Shown in pieces: positions 8,722 to 17,798 of a stretch of 64,000 bases of DNA. A program made the position numbers and the translations under genes. Each line of letters starts with the position of its first letter. Positions within the stretch are counted from its first letter, which is position 1. The stretch covers positions 183,898 through 247,897 of the forward strand of contig DAOLES010000002.1 of the NCBI GenBank assembly GCA_035326705.1, in the 5' to 3' direction. Origin of the DNA: Oligoflexia bacterium. Its GTDB lineage: Bacteria; Bdellovibrionota_G; JALEGL01. The notes under the pieces were generated by a model. It saw only the letters and a program-made list of their open reading frames with translations, ran no database searches and was not told the DNA's origin.

Positions 8722-10122
8722 TTATTCAGGGATAATGTTGGGCCTACCATATTGATCATAGCTTTGTTTGCTATTCTTTAGCGTATGGATGTTTTTTTCT
8801 TCCAAGAAGTTTTCAAGGTATTTTGCCGCCTCTAAACCACTTTCATGCGTACGTTCCAACATTCTGTATTGAAAGGTTCCCGTTCTGCCAGCAATAAAAA
8901 GATTGTTTACTGGGGTGACATGATCAATATAAGAAAAGATTTCTTTATTTTTTTGACTTAAAACAGGGTATGCTTGTGGGCTTCTATTTAAGGATAAGCC
9001 TATGATTTTTTCTCGGTCTAAACCATAGATTTTATTTAAATCATTAAAACACTGGTCCAAAAGTTGATCTGCATTCATGTTAAAAAGTTGATCTTCTTCC
9101 TGGCAAGCAAACTCAACGGCAATAAGAGTTTTATCTTTTGGTGCCATATGTGCCAAAGCATTTTTAAATTCGCTAACTCTGTAAAAAGCATACTTATCTT
9201 CTGGAAACCAAGACCAAAGACCTTGCAAAACCTGTTTTTGTCTAAGTTTAATGAATAAAATTACAATGCCTCGGTAATGAAGCTTGTCCCACGCGCTATC
9301 AATACCATTTTTTTTAAGCTGATGAGCCAAGTGATTGATGGGAATGGTGCTTAAATAGGCATCAGCAGTAATTTTTTTACCATTAACAGTAGCGGAAGTG
9401 ATTTTTTTGTTATCAATTTCTAAATGTTCTAGTTTATGATTGAGATGAACATGAACGCCTGGCGTGTTGGCTAAAGTTTCAAAAATAAGGGCATTGGTTT
9501 GTTTAGGATAAACAATGTAACGATCTTCCCTAAAGTAGTCTTTGGTGATGCCCTTTCTTACTTTGCGCATGATTTGATGCAAGATATATTTAATATTGGT
9601 GGGCAAAAGCCTGGAAGCAAAATCTAGGGACATATTTTGAGCTGGCATACCAGCCCATTTTTCTATTAGGGGTTGTAAGACAGATTTTGAGAAATATTTA
9701 CCATAGTATTGGTACAAGTATTGTTGTAGGTTTTTTGCACTGGGTTTAAAGTTTCTTAAAACCATGGCTGAACCAGCGGAGAGGCAATACAAAGGGTTTT
9801 TAACAAAACCAAATGGAAATTCGTAAAAACGTTCTTTTACATAAAGGTGTTCATAATATTTTACTTTAAAACATTGATCTAGAATGCCTATTTTTTTGGC
9901 CAGGCTGGAAAAAATAAAACGTGGGCCATTATCATACATAAAACCATCATCATCCTTAAAGGTTGCCGCTAAGCCTGCAATTTGTGGGTTTTGTTCATAG
10001 ACATCCACATGGTAACCTTTTTTTGCCAGTTCGCTTGCAGCAGAAAGACCAGCCATGCCAGCTCCAAAAATAGCAATGGTCTTTTGTTGAGATGGTTTTG
10101 AAGCGGAAGATAGGTCAGTCAT
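8722..10122 (-). CDS. FAD-dependent amine-oxidase-like oxidoreductase
   Basis: This 466-residue protein has an N-terminal Rossmann FAD-binding motif GAGMAGLSAA (GxGxxG) followed by a DVYEQN strand that would bind the ribose. It belongs to the NAD(P)-binding/protoporphyrinogen-oxidase-like group, which also resembles UDP-galactopyranose mutase. A C-terminal segment NLFIAGRTG is the usual second FAD contact. It is coupled by an 8-nt overlap to the upstream GT4-like transferase and lies in a glycan cluster, so a sugar-modifying flavoenzyme is more likely than heme synthesis. It has no transmembrane segment. The substrate is not resolved. Confidence 0.82.
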   Translation of the reverse strand: MTDLSSASKPSQQKTIAIFGAGMAGLSAASELAKKGYHVDVYEQNPQIAGLAATFKDDDGFMYDNGPRFIFSSLAKKIGILDQCFKVKYYEHLYVKERFYEFPFGFVKNPLYCLSAGSAMVLRNFKPSAKNLQQYLYQYYGKYFSKSVLQPLIEKWAGMPAQNMSLDFASRLLPTNIKYILHQIMRKVRKGITKDYFREDRYIVYPKQTNALIFETLANTPGVHVHLNHKLEHLEIDNKKITSATVNGKKITADAYLSTIPINHLAHQLKKNGIDSAWDKLHYRGIVILFIKLRQKQVLQGLWSWFPEDKYAFYRVSEFKNALAHMAPKDKTLIAVEFACQEEDQLFNMNADQLLDQCFNDLNKIYGLDREKIIGLSLNRSPQAYPVLSQKNKEIFSYIDHVTPVNNLFIAGRTGTFQYRMLERTHESGLEAAKYLENFLEEKNIHTLKNSKQSYDQYGRPNIIPE

Positions 10123-11173
10123 TGGGTTTGTTGTACTTGGTTTTTATGTATTCTGCTAATTTTGCAACATTTTGTTGTGTACTTGGCCATGTGAATTGTA
10201 AATGTTTTGTGCTTAAAGATGGATCACCAAGATAAAGTAAACTTCTTTGGGCCATATCCTCTTTGTTACACAGCATGATCCATTTACCCAACTGGATTTC
10301 TGATTCACCCAGGCATTGACCTAAAGTTGGGACGCCCAATGCTAGATATTCACATAGTTTTAAAGATACTCTAGCGTAGTTTGCTGGGCGGGGTGATAAG
10401 TAGATATGGGCCATGTCCAGTTGTTTTAGCCATTTGCTAACATCTTTTTTTTCAAGAAACCCGGTTACTATAACTTTTTCTGATAAACCACTGATATTAA
10501 TTAAGTGTTTAGCAAGTTTTTCAAAAGGACCACCCGCCAACAAAATAAAATAAACATTTTTATTGTAACTGTGAATTTGTCGCCACACATCTAAAATGTT
10601 GGGTAAATCTAGCATTCCACCGTGAGTGAAGGTGCACATGTAGCCAATCAGTTTTGCACTAGGATTAATATGATAACCAAGTTTTATAAAGCAAGGGTTG
10701 TCTTTTGGTTTATGTTGCAACTGAAATAACTCATCATCAATGGTTTGAGGTAAAAAATAAGTTTTTTTATAGGGGGCATAGCCTAAGATTGAATTACTGT
10801 GTGATGTAATAAGATGAGCTAGTTTTGGACCAATTTTTTCTGAAGTTTTGACCATGTATTCAAAAAACTCAGACTTTTGCATATCATGATCTAAGTCATC
10901 CCAATCAACCCAAACATATTTAAATCTTAAACGAGCAATTAAGATACAAGCAAGTGTAATGGGGTTAAATTTTTGTATAAACAAGATGTCATAAGGTGCA
11001 CTAAGACTTTGCCATAAAAAATATGCAAAGGTTTTGAGTATTTTATTTTGCGCTTGAGGAATGCGTATGTTTGAAAAGTGTGGCTTGAGGTATTGAACAA
11101 TAAGATTAAATCTTATTGTGGAGCCATGTTGTGGGCTTAAACTATTAAGAGCTAAAATCCGTAGTTTAGACAC
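10115..11173 (-). CDS. Glycosyltransferase, GT4-like GT-B fold
   Basis: This 352-residue protein looks like a GT-B fold glycosyltransferase. The C-terminal half has a nucleotide-sugar-binding pattern (KVIVTGFLEKKDV, then a SLKLCEYLALGVPTLG segment) typical of group 1/GT4 enzymes. The EX7E-like region is weak. The N-terminal acceptor domain carries a DWDDLDHD acidic stretch. The start is GTG, supported by a GGAG sequence 7 nt upstream. It overlaps the FAD oxidoreductase downstream by 8 nt. It probably acts in the cytoplasm on the same glycan as its neighbours. Confidence 0.83.
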   Translation of the reverse strand: MSKLRILALNSLSPQHGSTIRFNLIVQYLKPHFSNIRIPQAQNKILKTFAYFLWQSLSAPYDILFIQKFNPITLACILIARLRFKYVWVDWDDLDHDMQKSEFFEYMVKTSEKIGPKLAHLITSHSNSILGYAPYKKTYFLPQTIDDELFQLQHKPKDNPCFIKLGYHINPSAKLIGYMCTFTHGGMLDLPNILDVWRQIHSYNKNVYFILLAGGPFEKLAKHLINISGLSEKVIVTGFLEKKDVSKWLKQLDMAHIYLSPRPANYARVSLKLCEYLALGVPTLGQCLGESEIQLGKWIMLCNKEDMAQRSLLYLGDPSLSTKHLQFTWPSTQQNVAKLAEYIKTKYNKPND

Positions 11174-11193
11174 AACAAGACTCCAGTGAAGCG

Positions 11194-12444
11194 TTATATT
11201 TTATATCCAAGACCTAATGAAATAGAATGGATGAAAGCTTTGTAGTTGCCATCAACTGGGTTATTTCCTGCTGCAGTGGTGTCTCTTTCACCAAAGCGAC
11301 CGTTCCAAGTTAAGCCAATGTTTAGGTTTTTTAATTGATAAGCGGCACCTGCAGAAATTTCATGCGCAGCTATGTCAGCAATAATACGGTTAATAACTTC
11401 ATCAGGGATTGCATCATTGAAGTCCTTAGCATAACCTGCTCTGACCGATAAAGCATCGGTTGCTTTGTAATCAGCACCCACATGAATGGTATGGGTGTTT
11501 TCCCAGTTTTGTGCAAATGTTTGGCTTAAAGCGCCGTCGTTGATATCCACGGTATATTCTTTTATGGCGTCATTTTTTTCAAATTGGTAGGCTAAACCCA
11601 GGGTTAACTTATCCGTTGGGTAAAAACCAAAACCTGCATTTAGAGTCATGGGTAAAGTTTGATTTATGCTGACATCGTTGTTGGTGCTGCCAGTTAAGCC
11701 ATTGATTGGACCACCGCTGGTAGTTTTGATGGTACCGTCAATCCCTTTTTCTACAATAGAGCGTAAGTTTGCACCCACAGAAAATTGTTTGATGGGTTTA
11801 TAAAATACACCAAAACTGGCCCCCATAGCCCAACCATTAACATCTAAACTTTCAATGGTGTCAATGACGGTGCCGGGGTTATTTGGATCAAGGTCAACAA
11901 ATTGGCCTTTGAGTTCATTTTGTATTCTAACAATACGGAAGCCAGCGCCAATGCTTAAGCCAAAGTCAGATTTATACGCCACTGTGGGGATGATTTCCAT
12001 AGAATAAATCTTGCCTTCATTGGGATGAGATATTACAGCTGAATCAGAAGGAAATTTGCCACCGTTACCATGTGGAAAAAACACACCCACACCCACATAC
12101 AGGGGTTTGGCTATGCTACTAACAAAAGAAAAACTGGGCACAGGCAAAAGTTCTTTTTTAGCACTTTCAGTAGAATCACCTTCTGGAGTAAAGTCTGATT
12201 TAGCAAGAAGAGAGTCTGCGCCAATATAAAAATGATGCCCATCCAACTGGGTAATCCCGGCTGGGTTGTGATAAATGGCTGTTGCATCATCAGCAATACC
12301 AACAAAGGCACCACCCATACCAATGGCTTTGGGTCCAACATTAACAGATTTTGATAGGCCTGTTGCATATCCAGCGTCAGTAAACAGACATAGACATACG
12401 CAAGCCACAATAAAGTATTTCAATGATGTATAGGTAAAATGCAT
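11194..12444 (-). CDS. OmpP1/FadL-family outer-membrane transporter
   Basis: This is a 416-residue outer-membrane beta-barrel protein. An N-terminal signal peptide (hydrophobic core with LCLFTDAGYA) is followed by the FadL plug region, in which GPKAIGMGGAFVGIADD and YHNPAG are characteristic. The C terminus ends in alternating beta strands. FadL proteins carry long-chain fatty acids or other hydrophobic compounds across the outer membrane. I chose the ATG at 12444 because GGAGG lies 7 nt upstream. The in-frame ATG at 12480 would add 12 residues before the signal peptide and has no such site. The fatty-acid role is a family inference; a thiolase and an acyl-CoA dehydrogenase lie elsewhere in the window. 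Confidence 0.93.
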   Translation of the reverse strand: MHFTYTSLKYFIVACVCLCLFTDAGYATGLSKSVNVGPKAIGMGGAFVGIADDATAIYHNPAGITQLDGHHFYIGADSLLAKSDFTPEGDSTESAKKELLPVPSFSFVSSIAKPLYVGVGVFFPHGNGGKFPSDSAVISHPNEGKIYSMEIIPTVAYKSDFGLSIGAGFRIVRIQNELKGQFVDLDPNNPGTVIDTIESLDVNGWAMGASFGVFYKPIKQFSVGANLRSIVEKGIDGTIKTTSGGPINGLTGSTNNDVSINQTLPMTLNAGFGFYPTDKLTLGLAYQFEKNDAIKEYTVDINDGALSQTFAQNWENTHTIHVGADYKATDALSVRAGYAKDFNDAIPDEVINRIIADIAAHEISAGAAYQLKNLNIGLTWNGRFGERDTTAAGNNPVDGNYKAFIHSISLGLGYKI

Positions 12445-12613
12445 GAAAAAACCTCCAAAAAAGCAATGTTTGAAATCCAATAATAAAAGATAAAGTTATG
12501 ATGGCGTTAAATGGCAATTCAAACAAGTATTTTTAACAATTATGAATTTTTATTCAATTTAATATTCGTTCACAAAACGCTTATAAAATATGTTAGAATG
12601 ACAAAATTGTATT

Positions 12614-14686
12614 GTGATTAAGCTTGTTAAATCAGATTCTAGAAATCATCCCAGAATAAAATTGCCTGACAATGTGCAGGGTAAAATTATTGTTGGACCT
12701 GATTCAGATATGGCTAACATAATAGACAGGTCATTGGGTGGATTTTCATTATTGGCCAAGCCAGAATTGTTAAAAAAAGCCAGACTTTATCAAAATGAGT
12801 TATTGATTGAGTACCATGACCAGGCGTTTAAAGCGGCTATAAAAAATTATAGAAACGACAAGAGCGGTTATATTTATGGGCTTCAATTATTGGATTTTTC
12901 AGAAGAAAAAAGTTTATCTTTTAGAGATAATCAATCTGATTGGGATTTGGTAGAAAACCCTGAAACCATACAAAATATTTTTTCAGACTTAGCTTTTAAG
13001 AGCGTTAATGCTCTGGTTACCAGTAAGCAAGTTTCAGGACAAAGTGTTTTAGTGCCGCATCAGTACAACCAAGATGAGCATAGCATGCTATTTCAATGTT
13101 TAGAGAACAGTCATGGTCAAATTTCCTTTGGTAAGGGTAATTTTACCTTTCACTTATTTCAGACTTTCCATAGTTTTGAAGGGCAAGTTTTGCAAATGGA
13201 TCAGTCTATGGTCAAGGTAAGGCTACCTAGAACCATTGCAAGAATGCTACGTAGAGAAACAGAAAGAATTTTGCCCAATCAGTTTAAAGTAGGTTTACAA
13301 GTAGAAATCAACAACGCATTTTTTCCTAAGGCTTACAAAGGAGAAATCTACGATATATCAGAACATGGTTTAAGTATTTTAGATAAAGATAACGGTGTAT
13401 TGTCTTTGCCAATGGGTTACAAAATGCACGATATCCAATTAAAGCTAGATAATGATCAAATTATTGAGGGACATGCAGAGGTTAGAGGTTCAAAGTGGAT
13501 TGAAGACAGGCAATGTTATGCTATTGGATTTCGTTTTAAACCTATCAACGATGCCAATACCACCAAGTGGCATAACTTTATTTTGGAGTCACGTTACCCC
13601 CAAATGACTTTCGACTACCAAGGCGAAAGTGATCACAAGAAAATTTGGGATTTGTTTTCAAATAGTGGTTACTTAAGTGTTGATAAAGAGGATCCTTTTT
13701 ATACACATATTTTAGATTTAACTAAAAATGCTTGGGAAATGCTTTCTGAAATTGGTACCAAATGGTCTAAAAAAGCTATGATTAAGAGAGCTGGACAGAT
13801 TGTGGGCCATATCCAAATGGATAGGATTTACCAAGATACTTGGTGTATTCACCATCTAGCGTTAGATCCAAAACTTTCAAAATTGGTAGCCAAAGATATT
13901 TACGCATTAACCACAGATGTCTTGTTGGCTGAAGGTGGAGAGTACTTGGTCAGTTTTACAGAAGCGGGTAAGTCATGGAATCAAAGAAGCTATTATGATT
14001 TTGTAGAGGATTATCGTTATAAAGATCATAATGAGTTAAAGCAATTTACAGTACTGCAAGTTAACACTGATTTAAAGCCACCACAACCTATCAATGAATT
14101 AGGAATTACTTGCCGTATGGCCAATGCTTATGATCATAAAAGAATATTACGTTATGTATCGTTGTATATTAGTGATTTAGAAAAAAAAGCATGCTCATTA
14201 AATAGAAAAGGCCTCCATTTAAAAACAATTGAAAGCGCTTGGCAACCTTATGGTTTAGAGCGTGGTAGAGAGTTTATAGTAGCTTATAAAAATAATAAAT
14301 TAATAGGTTTGTGCGCTTTAGAACATGGTACATCTGGAGTTAATGTTGTAGGTATTTTAGATACACTTTATGTTTATAATTTAGGTTTTGCCGATGATTT
14401 TAGTAAGAATAAAGCTCTTGACTCTATGATATATGAAGCTGCTCAATTTTATAAGCGATTAGGAAAGTATAATTTTCTAGTTAATATAGAAAGAGGTCTA
14501 GATTTAAATGCTATTAAGTGTGAGCATATGTTTTTAACAGAGGCAATTAGATGGATTGCTAAAAAAGATATTCTTCCACGTTACCGCTCATTCAGCCATT
14601 TGCTTTATGGTCACATTATTCTTAATAAAGAAAAAATAAGAGAGAAATTAGCTGAGAAGAAAAAAAATTGCAAAAATCAAGTTTAA
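12614..14686 (+). CDS. Two PilZ domains fused to acetyltransferase-like domains
   Basis: This 690-residue protein begins at a GTG. Residues 9-100 form a PilZ domain with both c-di-GMP motifs intact: R10xxxR14 and D38xSxxG43. Residues 130-215 resemble a YcgR-type N-terminal domain that leads into a second PilZ domain, again intact (R214xxxR218 and D247xSxxG252). The remaining 350 residues contain two stretches that look like GNAT acetyltransferase folds. The clearest lies near residues 560-650, with a REFIVAYKNNKLIGLCALE strand pair. No membrane segment is present. The 7TM hybrid kinase starts 113 bp downstream on the same strand. I infer a c-di-GMP-responsive regulator or modifying enzyme. 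The acetyltransferase activity is only a fold-level guess, and the target is unknown. Confidence 0.8.
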   Translation: MIKLVKSDSRNHPRIKLPDNVQGKIIVGPDSDMANIIDRSLGGFSLLAKPELLKKARLYQNELLIEYHDQAFKAAIKNYRNDKSGYIYGLQLLDFSEEKSLSFRDNQSDWDLVENPETIQNIFSDLAFKSVNALVTSKQVSGQSVLVPHQYNQDEHSMLFQCLENSHGQISFGKGNFTFHLFQTFHSFEGQVLQMDQSMVKVRLPRTIARMLRRETERILPNQFKVGLQVEINNAFFPKAYKGEIYDISEHGLSILDKDNGVLSLPMGYKMHDIQLKLDNDQIIEGHAEVRGSKWIEDRQCYAIGFRFKPINDANTTKWHNFILESRYPQMTFDYQGESDHKKIWDLFSNSGYLSVDKEDPFYTHILDLTKNAWEMLSEIGTKWSKKAMIKRAGQIVGHIQMDRIYQDTWCIHHLALDPKLSKLVAKDIYALTTDVLLAEGGEYLVSFTEAGKSWNQRSYYDFVEDYRYKDHNELKQFTVLQVNTDLKPPQPINELGITCRMANAYDHKRILRYVSLYISDLEKKACSLNRKGLHLKTIESAWQPYGLERGREFIVAYKNNKLIGLCALEHGTSGVNVVGILDTLYVYNLGFADDFSKNKALDSMIYEAAQFYKRLGKYNFLVNIERGLDLNAIKCEHMFLTEAIRWIAKKDILPRYRSFSHLLYGHIILNKEKIREKLAEKKKNCKNQV

Positions 14687-14799
14687 ATTGTTGTGATAGG
14701 TTTATTGCTTATTCAAGTTGCATACATCCTATTAATAGGTTTAGTATACTAGGGTATAAAAACTTTGTATTTTATAATATTTGATAAGGAAAATTTTTT

Positions 14800-17088
14800 T
14801 TGACTAAAACTTTATATCAAGCTCTTTCTTGGCTTGTACTATTATTAAGCTTTTTTTTTATTTTAACTCTTTTTAGACCACTTCTTGAGTATAGTATAAG
14901 CGTTCCTGGGAAAAAACTGTTTTCGACATGGGAAATAACATTCTCAGATCCTATCGAATGTAAATATAAGTGTAAATGGCTTGTTTTAAATGAGTCTGTT
15001 AAAACAGAGCTTAAAAAATATAGAGGTTTTCTTGGCTTTAGGATTAAAGTAAAAAATTCAGAAATACCAAAAAAAGTAGATAGTTTAGCAGTTTTTCTTG
15101 GGCCAATTGGTGATATTGATGAAGCATATTGGAACGGTAATTTTTTAGGTAAAACAGGAGATTTTTTCCCTAAAGGACAATTTAATCACCATGAAAGTAG
15201 AGTTTACAATATTCCAAGTCATTTTGTTTTAGAACACGATAATCAAGAGCTTATTTTAAGGGTACAAAAAGTTGCAGGGCCAGGTGTTGGTCCCTACCGT
15301 GTTGATCCTTATTTAGGGGAGTCGAGTTTTTTATACAAACATAAAAAAATTAGAGACTTCATTAGTATTACAGGTGTTTGGGTGGGGGCAACGATACTTT
15401 TTGTTTTTGGTATATATTATTTTATTTTGTACCAAAAATTAGTTGCAAGGCGAGATTATCTTTATGCTGCTTTAACTTTAGTTTTTGCTGGAGTGTATGG
15501 TACATGTTCTAGCTTTATCCCTTATTTGTATACATCAGAACCAGGGTCATTATTTCGAATTCATGCAATAAGTGCCTATTTGACAATAGGATTTCTTGTT
15601 GCGTTTATTAGAGAATACTTTTTAATAGAGGATAAGCTTACGAAATGGCTTAATGTAATTGTTACTACCTGTTGCGTACTAATAAGCAGTTTAATTGTAG
15701 ATTTTGATCAAGGGTTACTTGTAATGCAAGTGTGGTATTTATATTTAGTTTTATTCTGTCTCTGGACCCCATGGATTTTTTGGAAAAATAAAAAATCTTG
15801 GAAAACTATTTCGCATTCTGTGTTACGGATTGGTTTGTTAATATTATGTATTACAATTATCCATGATATTCTAGTTATGTTAAATTTGTTCAGGAGTAAT
15901 CTTATTTCAATTTATGGCATGTTTGCTTTTTTAGGGGGAATTTGTGTAACCTTGTTACGCGAGTTTACTTTAAATTATATAAAGATTGAACGAGAAGTCG
16001 CAGGGTATTCTCAGAAGATATACGATACTGCACTTCAAGTTGCCCACGATATAAGGTCTCCATTGACAGCATTAAACGTGGTATCTAAGGATTTATCTGG
16101 ATTACCAGAAGGATCGCGCGTTTTATTGAGATCTTCTGTACAAAGAATACAAGATATTGCCAATAATTTGGTAAGTGAAGGGGAGGGCTACGTTCAAGAT
16201 AGTGATAAGCAAATTAAACAAAGAAATCTAGAGCCGGCATTGTTGCTACCAATTATTGAAGAGATCATATCAGAAAAAAGACATCAATTAAGTGGGAAAG
16301 AGAATTTAGAGATAATTTTAGAGAGTGAACAATCTTATGGGCTATTTGCCAATATAGACCAGCATATTTTAAAAAGAATTATTTCTAATTTGATCAACAA
16401 TAGTGTTGAAGCGTTTGAAAGTTCTGGAAAAGTAGTTGTTAAAATATTAGAAAATTGTGTTACAGATAAAATTTTAATTAGTGTTAAAGATAATGGCAAA
16501 GGTATCCCAAAAAATTTATTACCTAAACTGGGTGCAAAAGGGACATCGTTTGGAAAAGATAAACATGAAGAGTCTGGTTCAGGTTTGGGTATTTATCATG
16601 CTAAAAGTAATATAGAATTATGGGAAGGGATTTTTTCTATAGAATCTAAAGAAGGTGAAGGTACTGAAGTAAAGATGTATTTACCAAAGGCAAAAGTACC
16701 AACTTGGTTTGTCCCAATAATCAACTTAAAAGGTATACGAAACATAGTTGTTTTAGATGATGACGAGTCAATTCATAAGGTATGGGAAAAGCGTTTAAAT
16801 CCATATATAAAAAAACAGAATATTGATTTAAGACATGCAAATTGCCCACAAGCATTTGATAAGCTTGTAGGTAAAAGGAAAGGGTTGTTGTGTCTATGTG
16901 ACTATGAACTATTGGGGTTTGAAGAAACTGGCTTAGATGTTATAAAAAGAAATAATTTAGAAACTATATCAATATTGGTCACCAGCCGCTATTCTGATCA
17001 AGCCGTGTTAAAAAAATGTAACCAATTAGGTATAAAGTTGATTCCCAAGACATTGGCAGATTTAGTGCCATTTACAGTTAAGGAATAA
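14800..17088 (+). CDS. 7TMR-DISM hybrid sensor histidine kinase with receiver
   Basis: This 762-residue protein starts at TTG, supported by AAGGA 9 nt upstream. After an N-terminal membrane helix comes a jelly-roll-like extracytoplasmic domain of about 150 residues with the segment GDIDEAYWNGNFLG, as in 7TMR-DISM extracellular and carbohydrate-binding folds. About seven transmembrane helices follow (residues 190-390). The kinase core has H416 in AHDIRSP, a NNSVEAF N-box, DNGKGIP and GSGLGIYHAK ATP-binding boxes. A C-terminal receiver has VVLDDDE, the likely phospho-acceptor D701, a TSR switch residue and the PK lysine. It probably senses an envelope or carbohydrate cue. No output domain is attached, so it must signal to another protein. 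Confidence 0.9.
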   Translation: MTKTLYQALSWLVLLLSFFFILTLFRPLLEYSISVPGKKLFSTWEITFSDPIECKYKCKWLVLNESVKTELKKYRGFLGFRIKVKNSEIPKKVDSLAVFLGPIGDIDEAYWNGNFLGKTGDFFPKGQFNHHESRVYNIPSHFVLEHDNQELILRVQKVAGPGVGPYRVDPYLGESSFLYKHKKIRDFISITGVWVGATILFVFGIYYFILYQKLVARRDYLYAALTLVFAGVYGTCSSFIPYLYTSEPGSLFRIHAISAYLTIGFLVAFIREYFLIEDKLTKWLNVIVTTCCVLISSLIVDFDQGLLVMQVWYLYLVLFCLWTPWIFWKNKKSWKTISHSVLRIGLLILCITIIHDILVMLNLFRSNLISIYGMFAFLGGICVTLLREFTLNYIKIEREVAGYSQKIYDTALQVAHDIRSPLTALNVVSKDLSGLPEGSRVLLRSSVQRIQDIANNLVSEGEGYVQDSDKQIKQRNLEPALLLPIIEEIISEKRHQLSGKENLEIILESEQSYGLFANIDQHILKRIISNLINNSVEAFESSGKVVVKILENCVTDKILISVKDNGKGIPKNLLPKLGAKGTSFGKDKHEESGSGLGIYHAKSNIELWEGIFSIESKEGEGTEVKMYLPKAKVPTWFVPIINLKGIRNIVVLDDDESIHKVWEKRLNPYIKKQNIDLRHANCPQAFDKLVGKRKGLLCLCDYELLGFEETGLDVIKRNNLETISILVTSRYSDQAVLKKCNQLGIKLIPKTLADLVPFTVKE

Positions 17089-17099
17089 ATGGCATATAA

Positions 17100-17121
17100 A
17101 GTAGCCCTTTAATGGGCTGCT
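17100..17121. terminator. Hairpin between convergent genes, likely terminator
   Basis: An eight-pair stem (AGTAGCCC with GGGCTGCT, one G-T pair) closes a six-base loop between the hybrid kinase stop and the ICMT-like stop. The flanks are A- and T-rich. It could act on both strands, although neither side has a long uninterrupted T run. Confidence 0.6.
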
Positions 17122-17130
17122 AAAAATCTA

Positions 17131-17775
17131 TTAAAATAGGTATGGAAACAATCTTTTTGTTTTTTTTATGTAATCTTTGTAGCCTTTAAGATTTTTACTT
17201 AGTTGACCTTCTTCAACATATATCCGCCAAGCGTAAGCTCCAATTAAAATAGGTATAGCCCATAAAAAACCGTATATAATGTTAAAAATTAGCGGCGTAG
17301 AAGCCCAAAATAAAATTGCCCCTGTATAACTTGGGTGTCGAATCAGTTTATATGGTCCTGTTTTAATGATTGTTTGGTTTTCTTGTATTACTACTTCAGA
17401 AGTGAACCACTGCCCAAGATATCGTATAGCATACCATCGGAATAATACCCCGAATAATGCAATTATTAGCCCTATATATTGAATAGGCATAATCTCTTGA
17501 TGGTTTGAGTGAGATCGTCTTTGAATGTAAAGAATATATATTGGTAAAATAATAATATAAGCTGCAATATTGATTATTATTAATGACTTTTGATCGGCTT
17601 TTTTAGTGTTTGTATTTTGTAGTTTGGATTTAGGGTGAGTAAAAATGAGAATTTGTAAAACAATAAAAAATGTCCAGATGATTGCATCTGTGAGAATAAA
17701 TTTATATATAATAGAAGGTCCGAATAATACCGCAATAGAGATTAGTAAATCACCCATAGCTAACTTATTTAACAT
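17131..17775 (-). CDS. ICMT/PEMT-like membrane methyltransferase
   Basis: This is a small integral membrane protein of about 214 residues with four to five hydrophobic helices. The C-terminal part has the family's SAM-binding pattern: GPYKLIRHPSYTG followed by an E-rich segment and YKDYIKKTKRLFPYLF. This matches bacterial isoprenylcysteine carboxyl methyltransferase (ICMT) and phospholipid methyltransferase relatives. In bacteria the substrate is usually unknown. The frame opens upstream to an ATG at 17841, which would overlap the divergent PilZ gene by 43 bp. I chose the ATG at 17775, although no start has a good Shine-Dalgarno sequence. It lies alone between two kinase/PilZ units on the opposite strand. 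Confidence 0.8.
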   Translation of the reverse strand: MLNKLAMGDLLISIAVLFGPSIIYKFILTDAIIWTFFIVLQILIFTHPKSKLQNTNTKKADQKSLIIINIAAYIIILPIYILYIQRRSHSNHQEIMPIQYIGLIIALFGVLFRWYAIRYLGQWFTSEVVIQENQTIIKTGPYKLIRHPSYTGAILFWASTPLIFNIIYGFLWAIPILIGAYAWRIYVEEGQLSKNLKGYKDYIKKTKRLFPYLF

Positions 17776-17798
17776 ACAAATAATATTGAGTATACAGA